The position numbers and the translations under genes were made by a program. Under the pieces are notes generated by a model, which was given only the letters and a program-made list of their open reading frames with translations, did no database searches and was not told where the DNA came from. Of a stretch of DNA of 32,360 nucleotides, positions 14,887 through 22,434 are shown piece after piece. Origin of the DNA: Candidatus Iainarchaeum sp. (lineage in GTDB: Archaea; Iainarchaeota; Iainarchaeia; JAGGVJ01); contig JAGGVJ010000040.1 in NCBI GenBank assembly GCA_021158055.1, forward strand, positions 68,114 to 100,473, in the 5' to 3' direction. Every line of letters begins with the position of its first letter. The stretch's first letter is position 1.

Positions 14887-17295
14887 TCACATGTTTTTGA
14901 GTATTTCATCCGGGTTCTTATAGTACGTATTTATAATTTTTCCAACTTCCTTGTAATACCTTATATTTGATTTTTTCATCCAGTCAAGAACTTCGGCGCG
15001 TCTTCTAAGCTCAGCCCACAATGATTCTTCAGAAGTTCCCTTTTGCTCAATAATTTTATTTAATATATACGACTTATCAGAAACAAAAGCAAAAGTGTCA
15101 TCAGTCGGGTTCCATTTCATAACTGTATTTGTTATCGGTTTCCCGGTGTCAATATCTATTCTTATGATTTCTATGAGTTCAGTTACGCGCCTTACTTCCA
15201 TTTGTTTTATCCTGGTGTGATGCATAAACAAAACAAGGTCAAGACTGCTTAACAAACCAAGAGGCAGGTTGATTGGCTTTGTAATAAGCCTGTTAAGAAG
15301 CTCTGAAAAGTCACCTGCGTGAATCGTTGCCATTCCGGGGTGTCCGGTTGCCATTCCCTGGAAAAGGACGTTTGCTTCCACCCCACGCACTTCCCCCACA
15401 ATTATCTCATCAGGCCTCTCCCTTAAAGCCGCTTTAAGCAAGTCAAACATGGACACTTCACCTTGTCTTTTGCCCGTGACATCAACTGATCCAAAACCGG
15501 TCCTGATGACTTTCGGCACCCAGTTCTCGTGCGGAAGGTTAATCTCGGGAGTGTCCTCAATCGAAATAATCTTTATCCCCGGAGGCAAAAGCATTGAAAT
15601 CGAATTCAGAGTGGAAGTTTTTCCGCTGGCAGTTCCACCGCTGATCAGGAGAGACTGCTTGTATTCAACTGCAAGCCACAGAAAAGCAACCATCATGGAA
15701 GGTATTGTTCCCGAGCTTATAAGGTCGATCACAGTCAAAGGGTCTTTTGTAAATTTCCTAATAGTAAACGTTGAGCCCTTCATGGAAATTTCATTTCCGC
15801 TGCTGTACGTCGCCTGCACCCTGGAACCGTCTTCAAGCGAACCGTCAAGAAGGGGGTCAGCAACACTTATGTGTCTTCCGCAGCGCTGGGCAAGTTTTAT
15901 CAGGTATGAATTCAAGGATTCCGTATCAATAAATTTTTTGTTTGTTTTTATGGAACCGTATTTCCTGTGGAAGATATAAATAGGCAGGTTTATTCCGATG
16001 CATGAAACGTCCTCTATCTCCTTGTCCCTCATAAACGGCTCAATAATCTCCAGCCCGATGAAATCCCTTTCAATATAATACTTCATTTTTTCGTACTCTG
16101 ATTTCGTGAGAAAAATGGCGTAATCCTGAATTATGCGGTCCATCTTATTGTATATATAATCGCGGATTTTTTCCTCTTTTTTCAGTTCAAAAAGGTTCAC
16201 ATCCAAAAAGTCAATCAAAAGGGTTTTTATACGATCCAAGGTCTTTTTTTCTCTTTCCGTTAACGGCGGCTCGAGAACATAGTACATTAAACCGTTTATC
16301 TGATCAATCCATTTTATATTCGAATACGCATACGGCTCAATAAGCGAATATTTTTCGTCGACTTTCTTCAAATCAACCGGCTCCCACTCGCTGGACATCT
16401 TTTTTATCAGGTCTTTTGGTATCCTGTGCATTGTTTCAGGAAGGTTTTTCATACCCATTTTATTGACTATAAAATCAGCTTCCCCCTTGCCCACTGCTTT
16501 TATCTGGCTAAGGTCAATTTGCTGGTATACTTTTGGGGACCGTGAAAAAACAACCATCGGAACAGTCGGCGCAGCAACTGAAGCTACAGGGGCAACATCA
16601 CCGCGTGAAGCAATAGCACCTTCCGCTCCTTTAAAATACCCCTCCAAAAAGCCCTGGTTTTGAACTTTACCGGTAGTAATTTTTCTGCCCCCCTGCTTCC
16701 CGGAAAATCCAAGAGCAGACGGCTTGGGCAAATCGCTTTTGCTATCGCCGGAACCCGACTCTTCAAACAAAGTATTCTCTTTAAGATATTCAAACGGATT
16801 CTTTTGAGGCCCCCTGGCTTCTCCGGCTTCCGTTTTACCTTTTTTTAGTTTTTCATTCATTTCTATGATTTCAGGCATGAAAAAATCCGGCTCGTCAAGG
16901 TCAATGCTGGAGTCAATTTTTGCTGCCTGCAAGTCAGATTTTTCCGGTGTTTTTCCATTTTCGTCGTCAAACATCTGTTCTTCTGAAACAACTGATTCAA
17001 CAACTTCTTGTTTCAGTGGCTCTTCAGATTCTTCTTGTCTTGCTGTTCTTTGCCAATAGCCTTCAGGGGGTTTTTCAATAACCATTTTTTTGTAAAGGTT
17101 ATCTGTCAAAGCGCTTCGCTTTTTTGAAGAAGCTGACCTGTACACTACAACAGGTTTTTCCTCAAACGACGACTGCACGTGTCTCTTGCCTGAATATTTG
17201 CGCGGTTTCGAAACCCGTCGCGCAGCTCCGGAAATAAGTTTTCTCGCTACTTTTTTGTTTATCTTTTTTAAAATACCGTTGTTGATTTTAGCCAT
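14887..17295 (-). CDS. TadA/FlaI-type secretion ATPase with long disordered N-terminus (module A)
   Basis: 802 residues. Residues 1-45 are strongly basic (KKINKKVARKL and similar). Residues 80-250 are low-complexity, acidic and probably disordered. Residues about 255-410 form a helical N-terminal domain, and 410-725 the ATPase: FIGLEIIEPFMRDKEIEDV, a DGSR motif (489-492), Walker A GGTASGKT (553-560), SIEDTPEINLPH (578-589), Walker B DEIIVGEVRG (629-638) and His box GMATIHAG (654-661). A C-terminal helical piece follows. It matches archaeal type IV pilus/archaellum ATPases (FlaI, PilB-like) and heads the gene order ATPase, T2SSF, T2SSF. Module B's ATPase shares the core but has Fe-S clusters instead of this tail. 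No ribosome site is obvious before the ATG, so the message may be leaderless. Confidence 0.92.
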   Translation of the reverse strand: MAKINNGILKKINKKVARKLISGAARRVSKPRKYSGKRHVQSSFEEKPVVVYRSASSKKRSALTDNLYKKMVIEKPPEGYWQRTARQEESEEPLKQEVVESVVSEEQMFDDENGKTPEKSDLQAAKIDSSIDLDEPDFFMPEIIEMNEKLKKGKTEAGEARGPQKNPFEYLKENTLFEESGSGDSKSDLPKPSALGFSGKQGGRKITTGKVQNQGFLEGYFKGAEGAIASRGDVAPVASVAAPTVPMVVFSRSPKVYQQIDLSQIKAVGKGEADFIVNKMGMKNLPETMHRIPKDLIKKMSSEWEPVDLKKVDEKYSLIEPYAYSNIKWIDQINGLMYYVLEPPLTEREKKTLDRIKTLLIDFLDVNLFELKKEEKIRDYIYNKMDRIIQDYAIFLTKSEYEKMKYYIERDFIGLEIIEPFMRDKEIEDVSCIGINLPIYIFHRKYGSIKTNKKFIDTESLNSYLIKLAQRCGRHISVADPLLDGSLEDGSRVQATYSSGNEISMKGSTFTIRKFTKDPLTVIDLISSGTIPSMMVAFLWLAVEYKQSLLISGGTASGKTSTLNSISMLLPPGIKIISIEDTPEINLPHENWVPKVIRTGFGSVDVTGKRQGEVSMFDLLKAALRERPDEIIVGEVRGVEANVLFQGMATGHPGMATIHAGDFSELLNRLITKPINLPLGLLSSLDLVLFMHHTRIKQMEVRRVTELIEIIRIDIDTGKPITNTVMKWNPTDDTFAFVSDKSYILNKIIEQKGTSEESLWAELRRRAEVLDWMKKSNIRYYKEVGKIINTYYKNPDEILKNM

Positions 17296-17376
17296 CAGAG
17301 AAACTAAATGGTTTTGAATTAATATTTGTTTTGATTTTTTTGAAAAAATAACAAAAATACCTAAAAAATCAACGGC

Positions 17377-18120
17377 TCAAAAACTTATGGATCCAATTAT
17401 TGAAAAAATAATAAGAAAAAGCAGATTTGTTGAGAAAAAAATTGAAATTATGTAACCTGCAAGCAAGGCAAACATAAACGGCGGAAGAGGGGTTACCCAG
17501 ACAAGGTCTTTTATCTTTTTTTCTGCAACAAGTTTCTTCAGACGCTCAAATTCATCGTCAGGGTCAACGTTTGGAACAAGATCAACCTGCCTTTTTCCTT
17601 TCCCGTCAAAAGAAACTTTTTCAAGCGGAGAAACAAAACTGTTGCATTTAATTGAACTTATTTTTACAGGATAACCAATAAAATAAAACAACGGGTTTTG
17701 CGGTTTGTTTGCGCGAAACAAATTCCATGCAAAAACACACACCGGGACTGCAACGGCACTCAAAAGCAATGCATTTACAAAAACCGACAACGAAAAATAC
17801 ACGGTTTGAGCCGGACTTGCAAACTGGTTCAGGGAAGCAACTGCAACAAGGGCTTTTAAGTCGCCCCCTCCGATATAAAGAATGGGAAAAATTTCCCCTG
17901 CCTTATGCAAAACAAAAACAAAAACAAAAACAAGCCCTGCTGAAAAAACGAACGCCTGCATTACCTCAACTTTAAGTGAAGCAAGCGAAAGCAACAAGCC
18001 GACGGCAACTGCGATCACCCAAACCTTATCCGGAACCTCGCGAAATTTAAAATCAAACACACTTGCGACCGCAAGCATCAGAACAGTAAACGCAACGGAA
18101 ACAAAACCAAATAAAAACAT
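17377..18120 (-). CDS. Archaeal prepilin peptidase (A24 family, PibD/FlaK/EppA type)
   Basis: 247 residues with about six membrane helices. Both catalytic aspartates of the A24 aspartic proteases are present: D23 in ASVFDFKFREVPD and D87 in the GxGD motif (GGGDLKAL). A basic, charged cytoplasmic loop (about 150-205) separates the N-terminal four helices from the last two. The enzyme cuts the positively charged leader from pilin-like proteins before assembly. A likely substrate type is encoded at 1-690. It is upstream of module A, separated by 81 bases, and is probably transcribed from its own promoter or as the head of the cluster. Confidence in the family is high; which of PibD, FlaK or EppA it most resembles cannot be settled by eye. 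Confidence 0.92.
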   Translation of the reverse strand: MFLFGFVSVAFTVLMLAVASVFDFKFREVPDKVWVIAVAVGLLLSLASLKVEVMQAFVFSAGLVFVFVFVLHKAGEIFPILYIGGGDLKALVAVASLNQFASPAQTVYFSLSVFVNALLLSAVAVPVCVFAWNLFRANKPQNPLFYFIGYPVKISSIKCNSFVSPLEKVSFDGKGKRQVDLVPNVDPDDEFERLKKLVAEKKIKDLVWVTPLPPFMFALLAGYIISIFFSTNLLFLIIFSIIGSISF

Positions 18121-18249
18121 ACAAACAACTTCAAAACACCCTAAAAAACGCTTTATCTATCATATTATCACAATGTATCAAAACACACAGCATATATATT
18201 AAAAATACATCCTATATATAATACTTAAAATACTTATTTGGAAATTGCA

Positions 18250-18269
18250 TTTATTTATATTTATTTATA
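18250..18269 (+). promoter_or_regulatory. Tandemly duplicated TATA-like element before the cis-prenyltransferase gene
   Basis: TTTATTTATA occurs twice in direct tandem (18250-18259 and 18260-18269), 26-45 bases before the TTG start at 18295. Either copy can act as a TATA box and would give a very short or absent leader from the second copy. A further AT-rich element, CTATATATAATAC, lies near 18211. Confidence 0.5.
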
Positions 18270-18294
18270 CTGCAAACAATTCAACGGTGAAAAT

Positions 18295-18990
18295 TTGCTC
18301 AACTCAATCGCTTTTATCCCTGACGGCACAAGAACTTACGGCAAGCAAAACAACTTGTCTGTCAAGGAAGCGTATTCTTTAGCAGTAAGCAATGCATGGG
18401 ACATTCTTGAAGAATTAATAAATTACAAAACAATTAACTCATGCACTTACTGGGTGTTAAGCACTGAAAACTTCAGGCGCTCAAGACTGCAGATTAAAGT
18501 GCTTTTCAGAATTTTCCAAAAAGAGCTTGAAAAAATTTCCGAAATGGACTTTTTTGAAAAAACCGGCGCCCGGCTCAATTTCATAGGCAGGAAAACAATG
18601 CTTCCCACAAAACTCCAGGAGCTAATGAAATCATGCGAGAACAAAACAGCAGACTACGGAGAAAAACAAGTGAACATCGCCATTGCTTACGGGGGCAGGT
18701 CTGAAATTGCCGACGCCTGCAAAAAAATATGCGTGAAAGTTCAGGAAAACAAATTGTCGCCTGACCAGATAACCGAGGCAACAGTCAGGGAAAACCTTTA
18801 CCCCGGAACAATTGACCCGGACTTTATAATCAGGACAAAGGGAGTAATGAGAACCTCTGGTTTTCTTGCATTTCAATCCGATTACTCAGAATACTATTTT
18901 TCAAAAAAGCTCTGGCCCGAATTCAACAGAACCGACCTCAAAAATGCAATAAGCGATTTTAATTCAAGAAAAAGAAACTTTGGAAAATAA
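18295..18990 (+). CDS. uppS: Cis-prenyltransferase (undecaprenyl-diphosphate synthase family)
   Basis: 231 residues from the TTG at 18295, which follows GGTGA with a 4-base spacer. The longer open frame from 18238 adds residues that do not match the family. Motifs in order: IAFIPDGTRTYG (catalytic Asp10, as in MDGNxRW), YWVLSTENFRRS, LNFIGR, VNIAIAYGGRSEIADAC and the substrate-binding stretch PDFIIRTKGVMRTSGFLAF, then SEYYFSKKLWPEF. It condenses isopentenyl diphosphate units in cis to make the long polyprenyl diphosphate that becomes the lipid sugar carrier. In archaea this supplies the dolichol-type carrier for N-glycosylation. N-terminal His of the usual HxAxIMDG is replaced by Ser/Ile. It is convergent with the geranylgeranyl reductase gene, one base away. 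Confidence 0.92.
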   Translation: MLNSIAFIPDGTRTYGKQNNLSVKEAYSLAVSNAWDILEELINYKTINSCTYWVLSTENFRRSRLQIKVLFRIFQKELEKISEMDFFEKTGARLNFIGRKTMLPTKLQELMKSCENKTADYGEKQVNIAIAYGGRSEIADACKKICVKVQENKLSPDQITEATVRENLYPGTIDPDFIIRTKGVMRTSGFLAFQSDYSEYYFSKKLWPEFNRTDLKNAISDFNSRKRNFGK

Positions 18991-18991
18991 C

Positions 18992-20110
18992 TCACCCAAA
19001 AACATATGAAAGAGCAGCCCGAACCAAAAACGACTTGTGGCGAAAAAACATTTGTTTTGCAAGCGCTTTTGTTTCCTCCATTTCACCAAACACGGAAACG
19101 GTCTCATCCACACCCTGTTCTTTTGCTTTCCTTAAAAGAGCATCAAACGATTTGTCTGAAACTCTGTTCAGGCACTTCCTGATGAAAAAATGGTTTCTCA
19201 AATCCGCCTCAAACTGTTTCCTCCACTGCACTTCGTATTCCTGCGGGGAAAGGTGTGCAAAAGAAGCGCACAATCCCCCAAAAACCACACCCCCACCGCT
19301 TGACGCTTTAACCTGCCCGGCAGCATCCCCCACCACCAAACCGTTACTGCCCGCGGTTTTTTTGCGGATTCCCTGGGGTATTGCTCCCGACTGGACAGAA
19401 ACCACTTCGCCTTCAGGAAACCTGTCCAGAAAACGACCTGCAAAAGCATTGAGGGTTCCCGGGTCGCGCACCCCAAGCCCCACCCTCACAAATTCTTTTT
19501 CCGGAACAACCCATGCAAAAAACCCGGGCGCAACCTTTTGCCCAAAATAAAGTTCAACAAAATTCCGGTCTTTTTCAATTCCCTCCAAAACAAACTGCTT
19601 TGCAAAAACCGGTGCAGGTGTTTTCGGAAGATTCAGCCAGGAAGCGGTTTTTGAAAACACTCCGTCTGCCCCGACTATTCTTTCAACTTCAAACTTCCCG
19701 CAAGTCGTTTTCAAAACCGAAGTTGTGTTATTTGCAGAAAACCCGGTTGCTTTTTCACCCACAAACATAATGCATCCTGCTTTTTCCGCTTTTTCTGCAA
19801 AATGCCTGTCAAGCGCCGAACGGTCAATTACGCTTGCCTTTGGTCTTTTGCCCGAGATTTCCAGAACATCTCCTGCCGGTGAAAAAATCCTTGCTCCTTT
19901 TACCTGGTTGACTGAAAACTTTTTCGGTTCGACTCCGATGCGCAAAAGACCTTTGTTGCTCACCAACCCTGTGCACTGCACCGGCTCGCCGACAACAGGG
20001 TGCTCTTCAAAAAGAGAAACATCAAAACCTTTTTTAGCGCATGTTCCTGCTGAAATTGCGCCGCAAACCCCACCCCCGATCACTGCAATCAAAAAATCAC
20101 CAAAAACCAT
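18992..20110 (-). CDS. Geranylgeranyl reductase family flavoprotein
   Basis: 372 residues. The FAD Rossmann motif is at the very start (AVIGGGVCGAISAGTCAKKG, G12-G17), followed by the family signature EPVQCTGLVS with C46, an RSALDRHFAEKAEKAG helix, VGADGVFSKTASWL and the second FAD motif GLVVGDAAGQVKASSGGGVVFGG. Members reduce the double bonds of geranylgeranyl chains in archaeal membrane lipids (digeranylgeranylglycerophospholipid reductase) or of polyprenyl lipid carriers. It is slightly shorter than typical members of about 390-410 residues. The neighbouring cis-prenyltransferase makes reduction of the carrier a possible role too. A TATA-like element ends about 20 bases before the ATG, suggesting a leaderless message. 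Confidence 0.9.
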   Translation of the reverse strand: MVFGDFLIAVIGGGVCGAISAGTCAKKGFDVSLFEEHPVVGEPVQCTGLVSNKGLLRIGVEPKKFSVNQVKGARIFSPAGDVLEISGKRPKASVIDRSALDRHFAEKAEKAGCIMFVGEKATGFSANNTTSVLKTTCGKFEVERIVGADGVFSKTASWLNLPKTPAPVFAKQFVLEGIEKDRNFVELYFGQKVAPGFFAWVVPEKEFVRVGLGVRDPGTLNAFAGRFLDRFPEGEVVSVQSGAIPQGIRKKTAGSNGLVVGDAAGQVKASSGGGVVFGGLCASFAHLSPQEYEVQWRKQFEADLRNHFFIRKCLNRVSDKSFDALLRKAKEQGVDETVSVFGEMEETKALAKQMFFRHKSFLVRAALSYVFG

Positions 20111-20128
20111 GTTTGTTCAACTAAACAC

Positions 20129-20138
20129 AATATATTTT
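20129..20138 (-). promoter_or_regulatory. Probable TATA box of the geranylgeranyl reductase gene
   Basis: The minus strand reads AAAATATATT, centred about 24 bases before the ATG at 20110. That is the normal TATA-to-transcript-start distance in archaea, so the transcript would begin at or next to the start codon. Confidence 0.45.
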
Positions 20139-20160
20139 AATGCATGTCTCCTATTAAAAT

Positions 20161-20210
20161 AACCAGAGGAACCATCCATTAAACTAACCGGGACAACCAC
20201 CCATCAAACC
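20161..20210. repeat. 25-bp imperfect tandem repeat, 2 copies
   Basis: 20161-20185 (AACCAGAGGAACCATCCATT then AAACT) and 20186-20210 (AACCGGGACAACCACCCATC then AAACC) agree at 18 of 25 positions. It lies in the divergent gap between the geranylgeranyl reductase and the second PAC2 gene. It is more diverged than the other repeats of this kind in the window. Confidence 0.6.
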
Positions 20211-20260
20211 AGACAGAAGCAATCAAAAAACAAATCGTGATCTTAAAGGGGAGTGATTTT

Positions 20261-20974
20261 TTGCAGGTTACAACCATTAAAAAAATTGACTTGAAAGGAA
20301 AAGTGCTCATTGAATCTTTTCCGGGAGTCGGCATGGTAGGAGCCATTGCCGCAAACCATATTTCAGAGCAGATGGATCTCGAGGAAATAAGCTTCATTGA
20401 AAACGATGCATTCCAGCCGATCGCAATCTTTTCCGACAACGACGCCCTTCACTCTGTCAGGATCTACGGTCACGAAAACTGTCCGATTGTACTCTTCACC
20501 TCAGAGTTCCCCCTCCCGCGGCAAACTCACCTTGAAGTGTCAAACGCAATCGTTGACTGGTGCATAAAAAACAAAATATCTGAAATAGTATCGCTTGAAG
20601 GCCTCACATCAAACAAAAGGCCGGAGCAGCACAAATCTTTCCTGGCCACTACAAACAGCAAAATCAAAGAAACCGGGATGAAAATCGGGTTAAATAATTT
20701 TAAAAACGGCATTGTTTACGGCACCTCGGCAATGATTTACCTCAAGGCAAAAGAAAAAAAGCTGCCGTCAACTGTAATCCTGACAGAAACAGAAGTAAGG
20801 TTTCCTGATGCCCGCGGGGCAGCACACATAATAAACATCATAAACAAGCTGTACTCCACAAAAATCGACACTGCAATCCTGATAAATGAAGCTGAAAAAA
20901 TAGAGGAAAAATACCTTGAGATAATCAAGCACCTCAAACAGACACCCCAAGCGCACGAAAACATGTACCAGTAA
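20261..20974 (+). CDS. PAC2-family proteasome assembly chaperone/activator homologue (copy 2)
   Basis: 237 residues from TTG 20261, which follows GGGGAGTGAT with suitable spacing. The in-frame GTG at 20237 is upstream of that site and less likely. The PAC2 core is very clear: VLIESFPGVGMVGAIAANHI, FIENDAFQPIAIFSDNDALHSVRIYG, SEFPLPRQTHLEVSNAIVDW, SLEGLTSNK, NNFKNGIVYGTSAMIYLKA, TETEVRFPDARGAAHIINII. It ends ENMYQ, again an HbYX-type C-terminus (Met-Tyr-Gln). The predicted role is assembly or gating of the 20S proteasome, as for archaeal PbaA/PbaB. It shares the fold with the protein at 7665 but is clearly diverged, so the two may act as a heteromeric pair, as PAC1/PAC2 do. The PHP gene follows 72 bases downstream. 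Confidence 0.9.
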   Translation: MQVTTIKKIDLKGKVLIESFPGVGMVGAIAANHISEQMDLEEISFIENDAFQPIAIFSDNDALHSVRIYGHENCPIVLFTSEFPLPRQTHLEVSNAIVDWCIKNKISEIVSLEGLTSNKRPEQHKSFLATTNSKIKETGMKIGLNNFKNGIVYGTSAMIYLKAKEKKLPSTVILTETEVRFPDARGAAHIINIINKLYSTKIDTAILINEAEKIEEKYLEIIKHLKQTPQAHENMYQ

Positions 20975-21046
20975 AAAATGAAAATCTGAGCAGGCAAAAA
21001 ACTAAAACATGCGATGCGCAGGCAAAGCACATGAAAAGATGATCCG

Positions 21047-21694
21047 ATGAAAATAGACATGCACGTACACACAAACGTATCAAGGGACGCAGGGCTTTCA
21101 ATCAGCGAAATAAACGGCGCCTGCAGGAAAAAAGGAATTGACGGCGTCTGCATAACAGAACACAACTTTTTCGATCCGAAAAGATACAAAGAAACCGAAT
21201 CAGTAAAATTTGTGGGGGAAGAAATCCTTTCAGGTTCAGGTGACATTCTGGCGCTTGGAATAACCGAACAAATCAAAAAGCTGATGAGCGCCGAAGAAAC
21301 AATTGACGCCATCCGCGAACAAGGAGGCATTGCAATTGCAGCGCACCCGTTTGACCGTTTCAGGAACGCGCTTGGCAAAAAAATCTACGAACTTGACCTT
21401 GACGCGGTTGAAATAATCAACGCAAGATGCTACCTCAAAAGATTCAATGCACAAGCCGCTGATTTCGCCGAGTCAGAAAACCTGCCCGTAACTGCGGGAA
21501 GCGACGCTCACTTTTCAGGCGAGATAGGAAACGCGTTCACTGAGTTTCCTGACTGGGTAAACGATGTCGACGACGCAATAAAAGCAATCATGTCAAAGAA
21601 AGTGAAACTCCACAGCGTCCGCTCGTCAAGAAGATGGCATTTAAAGACACACATCACGATTTTGAAAAAAATGATAAAAAAGGAATCTCACTAA
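21047..21694 (+). CDS. PHP-domain metal-dependent phosphoesterase
   Basis: 215 residues. The metal-binding motifs of the PHP family are complete and in order: HxH (H6, H8 in KIDMHVHT), TEHN (E38, H39), AAHPFDRF (H100), VEIINAR (E122) and GSDAH (D153, H155). Short PHP proteins like this (COG0613/COG1387 type) hydrolyse small phosphoesters such as nucleoside 3',5'-bisphosphates or sugar phosphates; the substrate cannot be read from the sequence. The C-terminal 25 residues are strongly basic (VRSSRRWHLKTH and on). ATG start; 72 bases after the PAC2 gene and possibly co-transcribed with it. Confidence 0.9.
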   Translation: MKIDMHVHTNVSRDAGLSISEINGACRKKGIDGVCITEHNFFDPKRYKETESVKFVGEEILSGSGDILALGITEQIKKLMSAEETIDAIREQGGIAIAAHPFDRFRNALGKKIYELDLDAVEIINARCYLKRFNAQAADFAESENLPVTAGSDAHFSGEIGNAFTEFPDWVNDVDDAIKAIMSKKVKLHSVRSSRRWHLKTHITILKKMIKKESH

Positions 21695-21735
21695 AATAAA
21701 AAGCAATAATTAACACACAAAAATACAAAAAGTTC

Positions 21736-22434
21736 TCATTTTGAAGCAAACCTGCTTTTTAGAAAATCCCCTGTCTTTTTTATGTCTTCAGGAACACCCA
21801 TGTCAATCCAATAATCCTCAAGCATTATGAGCCTGACTTTTTTTTCATCACAAAGCATATTTATGGCGTCTGTTATTTCATACTCACCCCTTGGGGATTT
21901 TTCAACCTTTTTCATTGCGTCAAATATTTCAGGAGTGAACTTGTATATGCCTGTGTTTATGAAATCGCTCACTTTTTCAGGGGGCTTCTCAACAATCCTC
22001 TCAACAAACCCGTTTTTGCAAAGAAGATTTCCGTAATTTTGGGGGTTCTTGTGAAGGATTCCTCCAATATAATTGAATCCGTCAATCTTTTTGAACTTTT
22101 TGATGTCAAGCGGGGAATACAAGTTGTCTGACATCACCACGGAAAAATCCCCGTCAACCGCTTTTTCAGCTGAAGCAATCGCATGCCCTGTTCCAAGCAC
22201 TTCCTTCTGGTCAACTATTTCCGCGTTAAAACCGTATTCTTCCACAAACTCTTCAATCATGCTCAACTTATAGCTTGCGACAACCACAAAATCTTCAAAG
22301 CCTGCTTCCCGCATGCTTTTCAGGAGATGCCACAAAAACGGTTTTCCGTTGACAGAAATAAGCGGTTTTGGCAGTTCTTTTGTAATCGGGCGCATCCTTA
22401 ACCCGAGACCAGCTGCCAGTATCACTGCCTGCAT
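21736..22434 (-). CDS. Sugar-1-phosphate nucleotidyltransferase
   Basis: 232 residues. The Rossmann nucleotidyltransferase signature is intact: LAAGLGLRMRPITKELPKPL at the N-terminus, then GTGHAIASAEK, the metal-binding VMSDNLYS, VEKPPEKVSDFINTGIYKF, SPRGEYEITDAI and WIDMGVPEDI. It transfers a nucleotide to a sugar 1-phosphate to make an NDP-sugar. The ATG follows directly on the TAG stop of the GHMP kinase, so kinase and transferase form one pathway step pair. That pairing, and the kinase's resemblance to HddA, suggest an HddC-like (heptose 1-phosphate) or similar activity. A short single-domain form without a left-handed beta-helix tail is consistent with that group. The exact sugar is unknown. 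Confidence 0.88.
   Translation of the reverse strand: MQAVILAAGLGLRMRPITKELPKPLISVNGKPFLWHLLKSMREAGFEDFVVVASYKLSMIEEFVEEYGFNAEIVDQKEVLGTGHAIASAEKAVDGDFSVVMSDNLYSPLDIKKFKKIDGFNYIGGILHKNPQNYGNLLCKNGFVERIVEKPPEKVSDFINTGIYKFTPEIFDAMKKVEKSPRGEYEITDAINMLCDEKKVRLIMLEDYWIDMGVPEDIKKTGDFLKSRFASK

Noticed and set aside
18238-18294. Upstream extension of the cis-prenyltransferase
   Set aside because: These 19 codons cover the duplicated TATA region and the GGTGA site; the family's first motif begins right after the TTG at 18295.
20237-20260. GTG start for the second PAC2 gene
   Set aside because: The purine-rich ribosome site GGGGAGTGAT lies after it and points to the TTG at 20261.
20737-21378. 213-residue minus-strand open frame
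   Set aside because: It lies opposite the end of the PAC2 gene and the start of the PHP gene, both with intact family motifs, and has no family features itself.
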